Source of the DNA: Deltaproteobacteria bacterium
Lineage (GTDB): Bacteria; Desulfobacterota; WTBG01; CAIYCZ01; CAIRTM01
Reading direction: 5' to 3'
NCBI GenBank assembly: GCA_016932595.1
Contig: JAFGCP010000021.1
Coordinates: 1-34,744, forward strand
DNA: 34,744 nucleotides
Each line of letters starts with the position of its first letter. Position 1 is the first letter of the stretch. Below are positions 1 to 7,682 of the stretch, piece after piece. The translations under genes were made by a program, and so were the position numbers. The notes below the pieces were generated by a model that saw only the letters and a list, made by a program, of their open reading frames with translations, searched no databases and was not told where the DNA came from.

Positions 1-361
1 CGTGTCGGGGCCGCAGACCATGGTGCCCCGCTTTATCGAGTCCCTGGGCGTGACGTTTATCCCCTCGATTGCCGATGCGGTGCGTGATATGGACGTCATC
101 ATGATGCTGCGCATTCAGCTTGAGCGGCAGGCCCAGAGCCTGTTTTCGACCGTACGGGAATATTCGCGGTTTTTCGGGCTCAGCAGGGCAGTGCTGGAAA
201 ACGCGCGCCCCGATGTGCTCATTATGCATCCGGGGCCTGTTAACCGCGGCATAGAAATGTCGGCCGACGTGATGGACGGCCCGAAATCCATAATTCTTGA
301 TCAGGTGACAAACGGCGTCGCTGTGCGCATGGCGCTTATGTACCTTCTGATAGGGAAATAA
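1..361 (+). CDS. pyrB: aspartate carbamoyltransferase catalytic chain, 3' part only
   Basis: This is the C-terminal part (about 120 residues) of the catalytic chain of aspartate carbamoyltransferase, which condenses carbamoyl phosphate and aspartate in the second step of de novo pyrimidine synthesis. The frame is open at the left edge, so the true start lies outside the window; the GTG at position 2 is simply an internal codon. Visible family signatures are the RIQLERQ segment of the aspartate-binding domain, the MHPGPVNRG stretch, and the terminal ILDQVTNGVAVRMAL helix, which is typical of the family. The stop codon is followed after 3 bases by pyrC, so the two are probably co-transcribed. 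Identity is very secure; the upstream carbamoyl-phosphate-binding domain cannot be checked. Confidence 0.96.
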   Translation, partial: VSGPQTMVPRFIESLGVTFIPSIADAVRDMDVIMMLRIQLERQAQSLFSTVREYSRFFGLSRAVLENARPDVLIMHPGPVNRGIEMSADVMDGPKSIILDQVTNGVAVRMALMYLLIGK

Positions 362-364
362 ATT

Positions 365-1645
365 ATGCCGCTGCTTATTAAAAACGGACGCGTGCTTGAT
401 CCTGCCTCGGGAACCGATGCGCGTCTTGATGTTCTGATCGATAACGGGAAAATAGTTGAGCTGCGCGAGCAGATCGCCCCAGCCGGCAGCATGCAGGTCA
501 TTGACGCCGAAGGGCTGCTTGTGGCGCCCGGCCTTATCGACATGCATACGCACCTGCGCGAGCCGGGGCAGGAGTACAAGGAAACCATACAGACCGGCGC
601 CCGTGCTGCTGCAGCAGGCGGGTTTACCGCCATCGCGTGCATGCCCAACACGAGCCCGGTCAATGACAATGCCTCGGTAACCAACTTTATTGTCAATAAG
701 GCACGCACAGAGGCATGTATCAACGTGTATCCCGTTGGCGCGCTTACCCGGGACCTGAAAGGCGAAGCGCTTGCCGAGTATGGCGATATGAAGGAGGCGG
801 GCATTGTCGCGCTTTCCGATGACGGAAAAACGGTCAAAAGCGCGGAGGTCATGCGGCGCTGCATCGAGTATGCAAAAACATTTTCTCTCCCTGTTTTGTG
901 CCACTGCGAGGATGCAGATATTGCGGCACGGGGCGTGATGCATGAGGGTATCGTTTCGACCAGACTGGGCATGCGGGGTATAGCGCCTGCCGCCGAAGAG
1001 CTGATCGTGGCCCGCGAGATAGCGCTGGCCGACTGGGTCGGGCACCCGGTTCATATAGCCCATGTGAGCACCTTAGGCTCTGTCCGCATTATACGGGAGG
1101 CAAAAGCCCGCGGCATTGCCGTGACAGCAGAAACAGCCCCGCACTATTTTACCTTAACCGATGAAGCGGCGGCATCCTTTGATACGGCTGCAAAGGTGAA
1201 TCCGCCTTTGCGCACGCAGCAGGATAGGGAGGCTGTCCGGCAGGGGCTCCGGGACGGGACCCTGGATGTTATCGCAAGCGATCATGCCCCGCACTCCTCA
1301 CTTGAAAAGGATGTGGAGTTCGATCATGCCGCCTTCGGCATGATCGGTCTTGAAACCTCGCTGCCCCTGACGCTTGCGCTTGTTGCTGAGGGAGCGCTGA
1401 CGCTCATGCAGGCCCTTGAGAAATACACGATCTGCCCAGCGCGCATACTGCATCTGCCGAAGGGGCGTATTCAGTCCGGCCTTGACGCCGATATTACTAT
1501 CATCGACCCTGCAGCAGAGTATGTGTTTGACAAAGACCGGCTCTGCTCAAAAAGCAGCAATTCACCATTCCTCGGCAGACGCTTTACGGGCTGTGCAGCC
1601 TACACTATCGTCGCCGGCTCCATTGTCTATTCTTGTGCGGGCTGA
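365..1645 (+). CDS. pyrC: dihydroorotase (class I, zinc-dependent amidohydrolase)
   Basis: A 426-residue dihydroorotase, which cyclises N-carbamoyl-aspartate to dihydroorotate, the step after PyrB. It has the metal-binding HTH motif within DMHTHLREPG (His61, His63), the MPNT stretch near residue 93, Asp153 in SDDGK, His180 in CHCED, a His at 230/233 in HIAHVST, and Asp306 in SDHAPH. These correspond to the metal and catalytic ligands of the long bacterial class I enzymes such as the Aquifex one. Length is normal for that class. The ATG at 365 lies 3 bases after the pyrB stop, with a weak AGGG about 9 bases upstream. The tight pyrB-pyrC spacing indicates one operon; class I enzymes often associate physically with PyrB, which the pairing would fit. 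Confidence 0.97.
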   Translation: MPLLIKNGRVLDPASGTDARLDVLIDNGKIVELREQIAPAGSMQVIDAEGLLVAPGLIDMHTHLREPGQEYKETIQTGARAAAAGGFTAIACMPNTSPVNDNASVTNFIVNKARTEACINVYPVGALTRDLKGEALAEYGDMKEAGIVALSDDGKTVKSAEVMRRCIEYAKTFSLPVLCHCEDADIAARGVMHEGIVSTRLGMRGIAPAAEELIVAREIALADWVGHPVHIAHVSTLGSVRIIREAKARGIAVTAETAPHYFTLTDEAAASFDTAAKVNPPLRTQQDREAVRQGLRDGTLDVIASDHAPHSSLEKDVEFDHAAFGMIGLETSLPLTLALVAEGALTLMQALEKYTICPARILHLPKGRIQSGLDADITIIDPAAEYVFDKDRLCSKSSNSPFLGRRFTGCAAYTIVAGSIVYSCAG

Positions 1646-1647
1646 TA

Positions 1648-1706
1648 CCCCCCCTCTGTATTCTCACGGCCATCTGTGCTAGTATGATGCCGGATGCAGG
1701 GGGGGG
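1648..1706. repeat. complementary homopolymer tracts C7 and G8 between pyrC and pilR
   Basis: Seven consecutive C (1648-1654) just after the pyrC stop are complementary to eight consecutive G (1699-1706), with 44 bases between. In RNA they could pair into a long-loop hairpin, or the G8 tract could slip during replication. The tract lies between the putative -10 of the pilR promoter and the pilR start. What it does is unknown. Confidence 0.5.
1661..1688 (+). promoter_or_regulatory. possible sigma-70-type promoter for pilRS
   Basis: TTCTCA (1661-1666) and TATGAT (1683-1688) are separated by 16 bases; the -10 element matches the consensus at five of six positions and the -35 at four. It sits in the only gap upstream of pilR, so a separate pilRS transcript starting near 1695 is plausible. 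Motifs this short arise by chance. Confidence 0.3.
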
Positions 1707-1758
1707 CAACACTTGATCATGCGGCCGGGCACGTGCGCCCGTCATGGAAGCCATACAT

Positions 1759-3171
1759 ATGACAAAAGTTCTGGTTGTTGATGACGAAAAGAGCATACGG
1801 GAGATGCTGGAAATCTATCTCCAGCGCGAAGGCTATGACGTTTCATGCGCCTGCGACGGCCTGGACGCCCTTGCCCGCTGTGAGCAGGAGCCTTTTGATG
1901 TTGTTATTGCCGATATCAAAATGCCCCGGATGGACGGCATCACCCTTCTGCAGCGCGTGCGGGATTTTTCACCGCACACCATTTTTATCATGATTACGGC
2001 ATTTGCATCATATGAGACGGCCCGGGAGTCCATGCATGAAGATGCCTATGACTACATCACCAAGCCGTTTTATGTCGAGGATATAAAACGCAAAATTGAT
2101 GCGGCCCTTGAAAAGCGCTCACAGGCGCTCGACCCGCGGCTCGCAGGCAGAGATGCTTCCGGCAATCCACAGGACCACTCCTGCGGCATGATCGGCCAGA
2201 GCCCGTCGATGAAAAAGGTTCTTGACCTGATCGGCCGGGCGGCTTCAGTCAAGAGTAATGTGCTCATTACCGGCGAGAGCGGCACGGGCAAGGAGCTGGT
2301 CGCGCGGGCGATTTACAGCAGGAGCAATCGTTCAGAGCTGCCGTTTATCGTCATCAACTGCGGCGGCATCCCCGAGACCCTCCTTGAAAGCGAACTGTTC
2401 GGCTACAAAAAAGGGGCTTTTACCGGCGCCATTAAGGATAAAATGGGCTTTCTCGAGGCTTCGCACGGCGGCACGCTTTTTCTCGATGAGGTGGGAGAAC
2501 TGCCGCTTTCGCTGCAGGTGAAACTGTTGCGCATGGTGCAGGAGAAGACCTTTACGCCCGTGGGCGGTACGGACGAGATCAAGGTGGACGTGCGGATAAT
2601 CTCGGCTACAAATAAAAATCTCGCCCAGAAGGTCGCAGACGGATCGTTTCGGGAAGACCTGTACTACCGGCTGAATGTCATCAATATAGCTCTGCCGCCT
2701 CTTCGTGAGCGGCGGGAAGATATTCCGCTGCTGGCGCGGTATTTTCTTGAACGATCCGCCCTTGAAACCGGAAAAAATGTGAGCGAAATATCGGATTTTG
2801 CTCTTGACTGCCTCATGCGGCATGAATTCCCGGGGAATATCCGCGAGCTTGAAAATATCATCGAGCGCGGCGTTGCGCTGTCAACCACCAGTATTATGCT
2901 TCCGGAAGGCCTCGGTGTGGCATCCTCAGGCGGCGCCGGGGAGAGCCGGCCCGCAGCGGCTTCCGCCGATGGCAGTTTCAACATTCCGCAGGAAGGTGTT
3001 CTTCTGGATGAACTTGTTGAGAGCTATGAAAAGGGCTATGTTGAAGAAGCCCTGAAGCAATCAAAAGGCTCGATCAAGGGAGCGGCGAAGCTGCTGGGTA
3101 TAACGCTGCGGTCGATGCGCTACCGGATTCAGAAGCTTGCACTTGATGAGAGCAACCTCGAAAAAGACTGA
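1759..3171 (+). CDS. pilR: PilR-type sigma-54-dependent response regulator
   Basis: A 470-residue NtrC-family activator. The N-terminal receiver has the acidic pair Asp8/Asp9, phosphoacceptor Asp52 in ADIKMP, Thr80 and Lys102. The AAA+ domain has Walker A GESGTGKE, the sigma-54-contacting GAFTGA loop, and Walker B in TLFLDEVGEL. A C-terminal Fis-type helix-turn-helix begins at GSIKGAAKLLGI. Family members use ATP to remodel sigma-54 RNA polymerase from upstream enhancer sites. The frame is open from an ATG at 1744, but the ATG at 1759 is preferred: GGAAG (1746-1750) lies 8 bases before it and the receiver then starts normally. Being followed by a PilS-like kinase and then pilA with a sigma-54 promoter supports the PilR assignment over other NtrC paralogues. 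Confidence 0.92.
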   Translation: MTKVLVVDDEKSIREMLEIYLQREGYDVSCACDGLDALARCEQEPFDVVIADIKMPRMDGITLLQRVRDFSPHTIFIMITAFASYETARESMHEDAYDYITKPFYVEDIKRKIDAALEKRSQALDPRLAGRDASGNPQDHSCGMIGQSPSMKKVLDLIGRAASVKSNVLITGESGTGKELVARAIYSRSNRSELPFIVINCGGIPETLLESELFGYKKGAFTGAIKDKMGFLEASHGGTLFLDEVGELPLSLQVKLLRMVQEKTFTPVGGTDEIKVDVRIISATNKNLAQKVADGSFREDLYYRLNVINIALPPLRERREDIPLLARYFLERSALETGKNVSEISDFALDCLMRHEFPGNIRELENIIERGVALSTTSIMLPEGLGVASSGGAGESRPAAASADGSFNIPQEGVLLDELVESYEKGYVEEALKQSKGSIKGAAKLLGITLRSMRYRIQKLALDESNLEKD

Positions 3172-3214
3172 GAGCGCATATGCCGGGTGAAGATGGTGCG
3201 CCTGCTGGTATTGC

Positions 3215-4933
3215 ATGAAAGCACATGAGGACATGTACAGTCTGAAGGGCAGGCTCCAGCTGCTGATGCTTTTCAGAGTGCTGGTGGCGGCTTTTTTTCT
3301 CGGCATAGCCACCGTAACTCAGCTCCGCCGGAGCGATTCCTTTCTCACGCCGCATCTCATTTATCTCTATTCGCTTACCGGCACTGCTTTTGGCCTGACT
3401 TTTATCTACGTTTTTGTTCTTTCTTTTCTCAGGCGGTTTGTTTTTTTTGCCTATGTTCAGATTATCGTCGATCTTTTTTTGATCACGATGCTGCTGTTTA
3501 TTACCGGCGGCATCAACAGCATTTTCGCGTTTCTCTACAGCGTCGAGATCATCGCCGCCAGCATCTGCCTTTTTATTTCAGGCGGCCTTTTTGCGGCAAC
3601 TGCGGCAAGCATTCTTTTTCCATTGCTCATTACGCTTGAGCATTATCATGTTATTTCACCGTTTCATATCGGCGCGATTACCGCGACCGGATATGAACGG
3701 GAATCTTTGTTTTTCCCCATCGTCATCAATGTCGCGGCCTTTTATCTCGTTGCCGTTTTGAGCAGCTTTTTGACCGAGCAGGCGCGGAAATCAAGGCAGC
3801 AGCTTCAGAAAAAGCAGGTGGATCTTGCGCAGCTTGAAGCTTTAAACGAAAAAATCATAGAAAATATGCCCAGCGGGCTTGTGACCCTGAATCAGTTTCA
3901 GCAAATCATCACGTTTAACCGTGCCGCCGAGGAGATCACCGGCTACCGGTTTGCCCAAACATATATGAAGGGTATAGAGGACATTTTTCCGGGAATCGCC
4001 ACTGCCGTTTCGTCTCATTCGTTACTGTCGCCGGGCAGCTCTCTGACCGCGGGTTTTGAAATGGCGTTTCTCAGGCGTGACGGCCGCTCCCGGTGGCTTG
4101 GTTTTTCCGGCGCAAGACTCAAGGACGTATCAAATGACGAAATCGGCACGATCCTTATTTTTCAGGATCTTACCGATTTCCGCGAGATGCAGGAGCATTT
4201 AAAAAGAATAGACCGTCTGGCTGCCGTGGGCAGGCTTGCCGCCGGCATAGCTCATGAAGTCAGGAATCCGCTTGCTTCCATCAGCGGATCGATTCAGGTG
4301 CTTCAAAAAAGCCTTCAGCTGGATACCGCAGATAAACGCCTTATGGACATCATTGTCAGGGAGAGTGAAAATCTCAGCAGCCTGATATCGGACTTCACCC
4401 TATACGCGCGCGCAGAAGCTCCGGGGCACGAGCGCGTCGTCTTATACACGGTTGCAGATGAGGTTATCGATCTTTTTAAAAACAGCACTGAATGCAGCCC
4501 CGGTATAGCCATCCGTCAGCTCATTCCCCGGCAGATCACCATTACGGCCAACCGTCAGCAAATAAAGCAGGTTCTGTGGAATCTTATTTTGAATGCCGCT
4601 CAGGCTATGACGGACAAAAGCGGCTCAATTACGCTTACGGCTGCTGCGGTAGAGCATGGCTTTGAGCCGGCTGCATTAAAAAGCGGCAGCCTTGCGCCCG
4701 CAGCCGGCGCTCCTGCCGCGGCATGGGTGGTGCTTAAAATAGCCGATGAAGGCTGCGGCATTAAGAGGTCCGAAATCAACAGCATCTTTGATCCTTTTTT
4801 TACAACCAAAGATGCGGGGAGCGGTCTTGGGCTGTCCATTGTCTATAAAATTATTCAGGAGCATAAAGGCGCCATCGACGTTGAAAGTGAAGAAGGAAAA
4901 GGAGCGGTCTTTTCAGTTTTTTTTCCTGTCTAA
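3215..4933 (+). CDS. pilS: PilS-type membrane sensor histidine kinase
   Basis: A 572-residue sensor kinase. About six hydrophobic segments fill residues 13-190, as in PilS, followed by a short coiled coil (about 188-210), a PAS domain (about 210-325), and a HisKA domain with the phosphoacceptor His347 in GIAHEVRNPL. The catalytic ATPase domain has the N box LWNLILNAAQAM, the G1 box DEGCGI, DPFFTTK, and GSGLGLSIV. Family members sense pilin levels in the membrane and control phosphorylation of PilR. The gap to pilR is 43 bases. The start lacks a clear ribosome-binding site; an alternative ATG at 3233 would remove six residues. The gene order here is regulator before kinase. Confidence 0.9.
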   Translation: MKAHEDMYSLKGRLQLLMLFRVLVAAFFLGIATVTQLRRSDSFLTPHLIYLYSLTGTAFGLTFIYVFVLSFLRRFVFFAYVQIIVDLFLITMLLFITGGINSIFAFLYSVEIIAASICLFISGGLFAATAASILFPLLITLEHYHVISPFHIGAITATGYERESLFFPIVINVAAFYLVAVLSSFLTEQARKSRQQLQKKQVDLAQLEALNEKIIENMPSGLVTLNQFQQIITFNRAAEEITGYRFAQTYMKGIEDIFPGIATAVSSHSLLSPGSSLTAGFEMAFLRRDGRSRWLGFSGARLKDVSNDEIGTILIFQDLTDFREMQEHLKRIDRLAAVGRLAAGIAHEVRNPLASISGSIQVLQKSLQLDTADKRLMDIIVRESENLSSLISDFTLYARAEAPGHERVVLYTVADEVIDLFKNSTECSPGIAIRQLIPRQITITANRQQIKQVLWNLILNAAQAMTDKSGSITLTAAAVEHGFEPAALKSGSLAPAAGAPAAAWVVLKIADEGCGIKRSEINSIFDPFFTTKDAGSGLGLSIVYKIIQEHKGAIDVESEEGKGAVFSVFFPV

Positions 4934-5015
4934 CTCCGTGTCCATTTTTTCGGGGGAAGATCAGAATGGCCATTCGCCCCTGCGGCATGCCGGAAAATCC
5001 CGCGTTTCACTCAGG

Positions 5016-5042
5016 GTGACACTACATATATAAATGCGACAC
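5016..5042. promoter_or_regulatory. distal candidate PilR-site pair
   Basis: GTGACAC (5016-5022) and GCGACAC (5036-5042) are direct repeats exactly 20 bases apart. On the other strand both read GTGTC, the core described for PilR sites in Pseudomonas aeruginosa. They lie roughly 310-335 bases upstream of the predicted pilA start point. Confidence 0.4.
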
Positions 5043-5225
5043 AGTCTTAAAAGGGCGAAGCACAAAATGCAGCCGTATCCTTTCCCCGCACATTTTTCTG
5101 CATTTGCCAGAACCGGTTTTTTGCCAGTTGCGTATATGCACTCCAGCGCAATTACGGCAAAATTGGAATTATGAGAAGTTTTCTTGTGTGAGAGCAGACT
5201 TGACTGCCTTGCAGGAACAAAGGAT

Positions 5226-5251
5226 GTGACAATTTTTGTTGCGGCGTGACA
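5226..5251. promoter_or_regulatory. proximal candidate PilR enhancer pair
   Basis: Two GTGACA repeats (5226-5231 and 5246-5251) are spaced exactly 20 bases, two helical turns. They are about 100-125 bases upstream of the predicted sigma-54 start point, the usual position for activators of this family. Their reverse complement carries the TGTC core of known PilR sites. Binding by the PilR encoded at 1759-3171 is inferred. Confidence 0.5.
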
Positions 5252-5321
5252 TTTAAAGGTATTTACAGGCAACTTTTTTTATTGTTTTATTATACTTAGA
5301 TATAAATAGTATTTTTTATTT

Positions 5322-5338
5322 TTGGCATTGGTTTTGCA
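5322..5338 (+). promoter_or_regulatory. sigma-54 (-24/-12) promoter of pilA
   Basis: The element TTGGCA with its GG at 5324-5325, and TTGCA with its GC at 5336-5337, are 12 bases apart, matching the sigma-54 consensus very closely. Transcription would begin near 5349, leaving a leader of about 92 bases before pilA. The PilR gene upstream supplies the expected activator. Confidence 0.88.
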
Positions 5339-5356
5339 ATGCTTTAGATGCAGCGA

Positions 5357-5364
5357 AAGGAGGT
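5357..5364 (+). promoter_or_regulatory. orphan Shine-Dalgarno-like AAAGGAGG in the pilA leader
   Basis: A near-ideal anti-16S complement lies in the leader about 8 bases after the predicted start point and about 80 bases before the pilA ATG. No ATG, GTG or TTG follows at a usable distance, and the pilA frame has a stop at 5378-5380. It may act as a ribosome standby or mRNA-stability site, or have no function. Confidence 0.4.
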
Positions 5365-5440
5365 GGAACAAAACAAATAAAAATCAGATTTTACTAACCC
5401 AACAAACTTTATTAACTATATAACAAGGAAGGAAGACACA

Positions 5441-5920
5441 ATGATGCTCAAAACAAGAAATGAAAAAGGTTTTACCCTGATCGAACTCATGATCGTCGTG
5501 GCCATTATCGGTATTCTGGCCGCAATTGCAGTGCCGAACTTCATCGCCTATCGCAATAAGTCTCGTGTTGCAGCCTGCGTGTCAACGGCAGAGTCTATGA
5601 GAGGCTGCCTTGCCGGTTATGCCGTCGACTCAGAGGGCAATCAGTTTCCTGATGCTACCCGTGCAGGAACGTGGGACCTTTTTGTTACTGCATGCAATAA
5701 TAATGGCGGTACTCTTGCAGCAACTGAGGCATTGCAGGGGTATACACCCGGATCATTTGAGTATGTGGGTACGGATTCCGAAAGTGCTGAGTGTAATCTT
5801 GCATCCGGCCCAGAGTGCGCGTTGTATCAGATTACCGTCGAGTGCTCGGGCGTGCCCACCGACATGAAAGGATCCACGATCGTCGTTACCTCGACAGGCG
5901 TTGCGAAGCAGTCCAGCTGA
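5441..5920 (+). CDS. pilA: type IV major pilin precursor
   Basis: A 159-residue type IV pilin. A 10-residue charged leader ends in Lys-Gly, followed by the N-methylated Phe and the canonical helix beginning FTLIELMIVVAIIGILAAIA with Glu at mature position 5. Prepilin peptidase would cut after that Gly. The mature protein of about 149 residues has a real globular domain with six cysteines, so it is not the truncated Geobacter-style pilin. The C-terminus ends in Ser-Ser. The start at 5441 follows a strong AAGGAAGGAAG; the next codon is also ATG. It is expressed from the sigma-54 promoter at 5322 and closed by the terminator at 5949, so it is a single-gene transcript. Confidence 0.95.
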   Translation: MMLKTRNEKGFTLIELMIVVAIIGILAAIAVPNFIAYRNKSRVAACVSTAESMRGCLAGYAVDSEGNQFPDATRAGTWDLFVTACNNNGGTLAATEALQGYTPGSFEYVGTDSESAECNLASGPECALYQITVECSGVPTDMKGSTIVVTSTGVAKQSS

Positions 5921-5948
5921 TACTACGAATCAGTATGAGGTTTTTAAA

Positions 5949-5978
5949 ACAGAGGCCCAAAAGGCCTCTGTTTTTTTT
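5949..5978 (+). terminator. rho-independent terminator of pilA
   Basis: A perfect 9-base-pair stem (5949-5957 with 5963-5971), a 5-base loop, and a run of eight or nine T at the 3' side. It lies 28 bases after the pilA stop and separates pilA transcription from the downstream Wzy_C-like gene. Confidence 0.93.
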
Positions 5979-6062
5979 ACAGCAGGATGCTTTGTGCAAT
6001 CCAAAAAGCATATAACCCGCAAGTGCCGGCTGCATGATGCAAAGCAACGCCGGAGGAGCACA

Positions 6063-6089
6063 ATGCCTGGTGCCAGCAGCCACGGCTGA
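6063..6089 (+). other. possible 8-codon leader mini-ORF
   Basis: GGAGGAG (6052-6058) precedes an ATG at 6063 that opens an 8-codon frame ending TGA at 6087-6089. It lies in the 324-base gap between pilA and the Wzy_C-like gene, where apart from the pilA terminator nothing else is recognisable. It could be a translated leader peptide; such signals also occur by chance. Confidence 0.2.
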
Positions 6090-6244
6090 TGCGCGCTGGC
6101 CAGAGGGGGCTCATACAAACATTTTGATTGTTGACATACGAACCCGTCGTTTGTATGTATTACCTGGGATATCGAACGGCTTCAGCCGGGCTTTGTTCTT
6201 CGGACATACAGTGTGCAAAAATTTGCCATGAGAAAGCAGATGCT

Positions 6245-7603
6245 ATGACTTCCCCTGGTATGATTCTGCAGAGCATTATCAATATCAGTCTTTTTTTTCT
6301 TTTGGCTCTTGTTCCTTTGATGGTCAACCCTACGGCCTATGATTATTTCTACAAGCCCAAAATTGATTCGGTGTACGGGCTGATCTGCATAATCTGTGCT
6401 GCGGTGATCGCACGGTTGTGTATACGCAGAGTTGGGCTTCCCCTGCCCAGGCTTGCAGGCCCTGTTTTTTTGTTTTTATACGGCTGTTCAGCCATTATAT
6501 CAACCGTTCTGTCAATTGACCGCAAGCTGAGTCTGCAGGGCGATTTTTTGCGCTATGAAGGCCTGTTTACCCTGCTGGCATATGCCGCTCTGCCTGTCCT
6601 TTTCGCCGGTCTTGTTGAGTCCCGCATGCAGGCCGAGCAGCTTGTAAAATGGCTGCTTGCGAGCAGTTTTTTAATAGCCCTCTATGGCGTCATTCAATAC
6701 CTTGGCTTTAATCCGACACGGCATTTTATCGACTCCTTTAATGTGAGCAATGTGATCAACAGCACCATGGGCAATGGCAATTTCCTCGGCAAGTTTTTAG
6801 TGCTTACGGGGCCCCTTTTTGCAGGCTACTGCCTGTACAAAAATGAAAAAAAAACATATCTCCTGTGCTCCTTCGCGCTTGTTTTTGTCGTGATGGCGCT
6901 TGTGCTGAGCATGGCCAGGGCAAGCTGGCTGGGTTTTGCCTGTGCTGCGCTGCTTTTTGCGCTCCTGATTTTTCGCTATGGCGGGCCCGGGCAAAAAAGA
7001 TATATTGGTGTTTTTGGGGGAGCGATTGCCGGTGCGGCGCTTGTTTTCGGGGTGTTTGCCGCCAGCGGCTGGGGCTCATTCAATATCGGCAGCAGGATTG
7101 CCGCCAAGGCGAGGGCTGCTTTCAATCTGCAGCAGGGGCATGGTTCGGCCACGAGGATTTTTTTATGGGGGCAAGCGGTGCCTTTAATCGCCGAGCGGCC
7201 CTGGTTCGGCTACGGGCCTGATACGCATGTGCAGGTGTACAAGAAAGCATCTTTTGAGAGTTTTAAGCGGTTCAAGGCCTCCGGTATCATTGACCGCGCG
7301 CACAACAATTATATCGATATCGCGATCGGGCAGGGCATTTTTGGTTTGTTTGCCTACTGCGGCATTATGGTGTCTTTTCTTGTGTGGCTCTGGCGGTGCA
7401 TGAAACGTGAGACGGACCGGCGGCTGAGAATGCTTTTATGCGCTGTTTTCAGCAGCTATTGCGGCTATATGGTCAATGATTTTTTCAGCTTCAGCGTTGT
7501 CAGCGTTTCTCCAACCTTTTGGGCGCTTATGGGATTGACCTATGCATTGCAACGGTCAGATACCAGTGAAGACATGCACCCCCCGGGGGCTGCGGTTCTG
7601 TGA
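6245..7603 (+). CDS. Wzy_C-family O-antigen ligase / oligosaccharyltransferase-like membrane protein
   Basis: A roughly 452-residue protein with about 11-12 hydrophobic segments, which places it in the cytoplasmic membrane. The C-terminal half carries the Wzy_C pattern: an Arg-rich loop ATRIFLWGQA, the PWFGYGPDTH loop, and a periplasmic RAHNNYIDIAIGQG segment, whose His-Asn is conserved in WaaL ligases and in PglL/TfpO O-oligosaccharyltransferases. Such enzymes transfer a lipid-linked glycan to lipid A core or to protein. The frame is open from a TTG at 6128, but the first sensible start is ATG 6245, just before the first membrane helix; its ribosome site is weak. Lying next downstream of pilA recalls tfpO beside pilin genes. 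WaaL, Wzy polymerase and pilin transferase cannot be separated by sequence alone. Confidence 0.8.
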   Translation: MTSPGMILQSIINISLFFLLALVPLMVNPTAYDYFYKPKIDSVYGLICIICAAVIARLCIRRVGLPLPRLAGPVFLFLYGCSAIISTVLSIDRKLSLQGDFLRYEGLFTLLAYAALPVLFAGLVESRMQAEQLVKWLLASSFLIALYGVIQYLGFNPTRHFIDSFNVSNVINSTMGNGNFLGKFLVLTGPLFAGYCLYKNEKKTYLLCSFALVFVVMALVLSMARASWLGFACAALLFALLIFRYGGPGQKRYIGVFGGAIAGAALVFGVFAASGWGSFNIGSRIAAKARAAFNLQQGHGSATRIFLWGQAVPLIAERPWFGYGPDTHVQVYKKASFESFKRFKASGIIDRAHNNYIDIAIGQGIFGLFAYCGIMVSFLVWLWRCMKRETDRRLRMLLCAVFSSYCGYMVNDFFSFSVVSVSPTFWALMGLTYALQRSDTSEDMHPPGAAVL

Positions 7604-7682
7604 TGGCACAGTATGAAATGTGTCCGGTGCACGAGAGCCTGCGTTTGCAGCAACTTTTTTTTCAGCATGGTGGAGTGCTATG

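Noticed and set aside
301-972. A 223-codon minus-strand frame opposite pyrC.
   Set aside because: It is antisense to the strongly conserved pyrB/pyrC coding sequence; the product is low-complexity Ser/Arg/Ala-rich and matches nothing.
4963-4976. A short palindrome (GAATGGCCATTC) soon after pilS, considered as a terminator.
   Set aside because: No loop and no T-run follows; a perfect palindrome without spacer does not make a transcription terminator.
4961-5272. A 103-codon minus-strand frame in the pilS-pilA gap.
   Set aside because: The product shows no domain, and the region is better explained as the pilA control region with paired repeats and a sigma-54 promoter.
6034-6231. A 65-codon plus-strand frame between pilA and the Wzy_C gene.
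   Set aside because: No ribosome site at its ATG and no recognisable family; composition looks non-coding.
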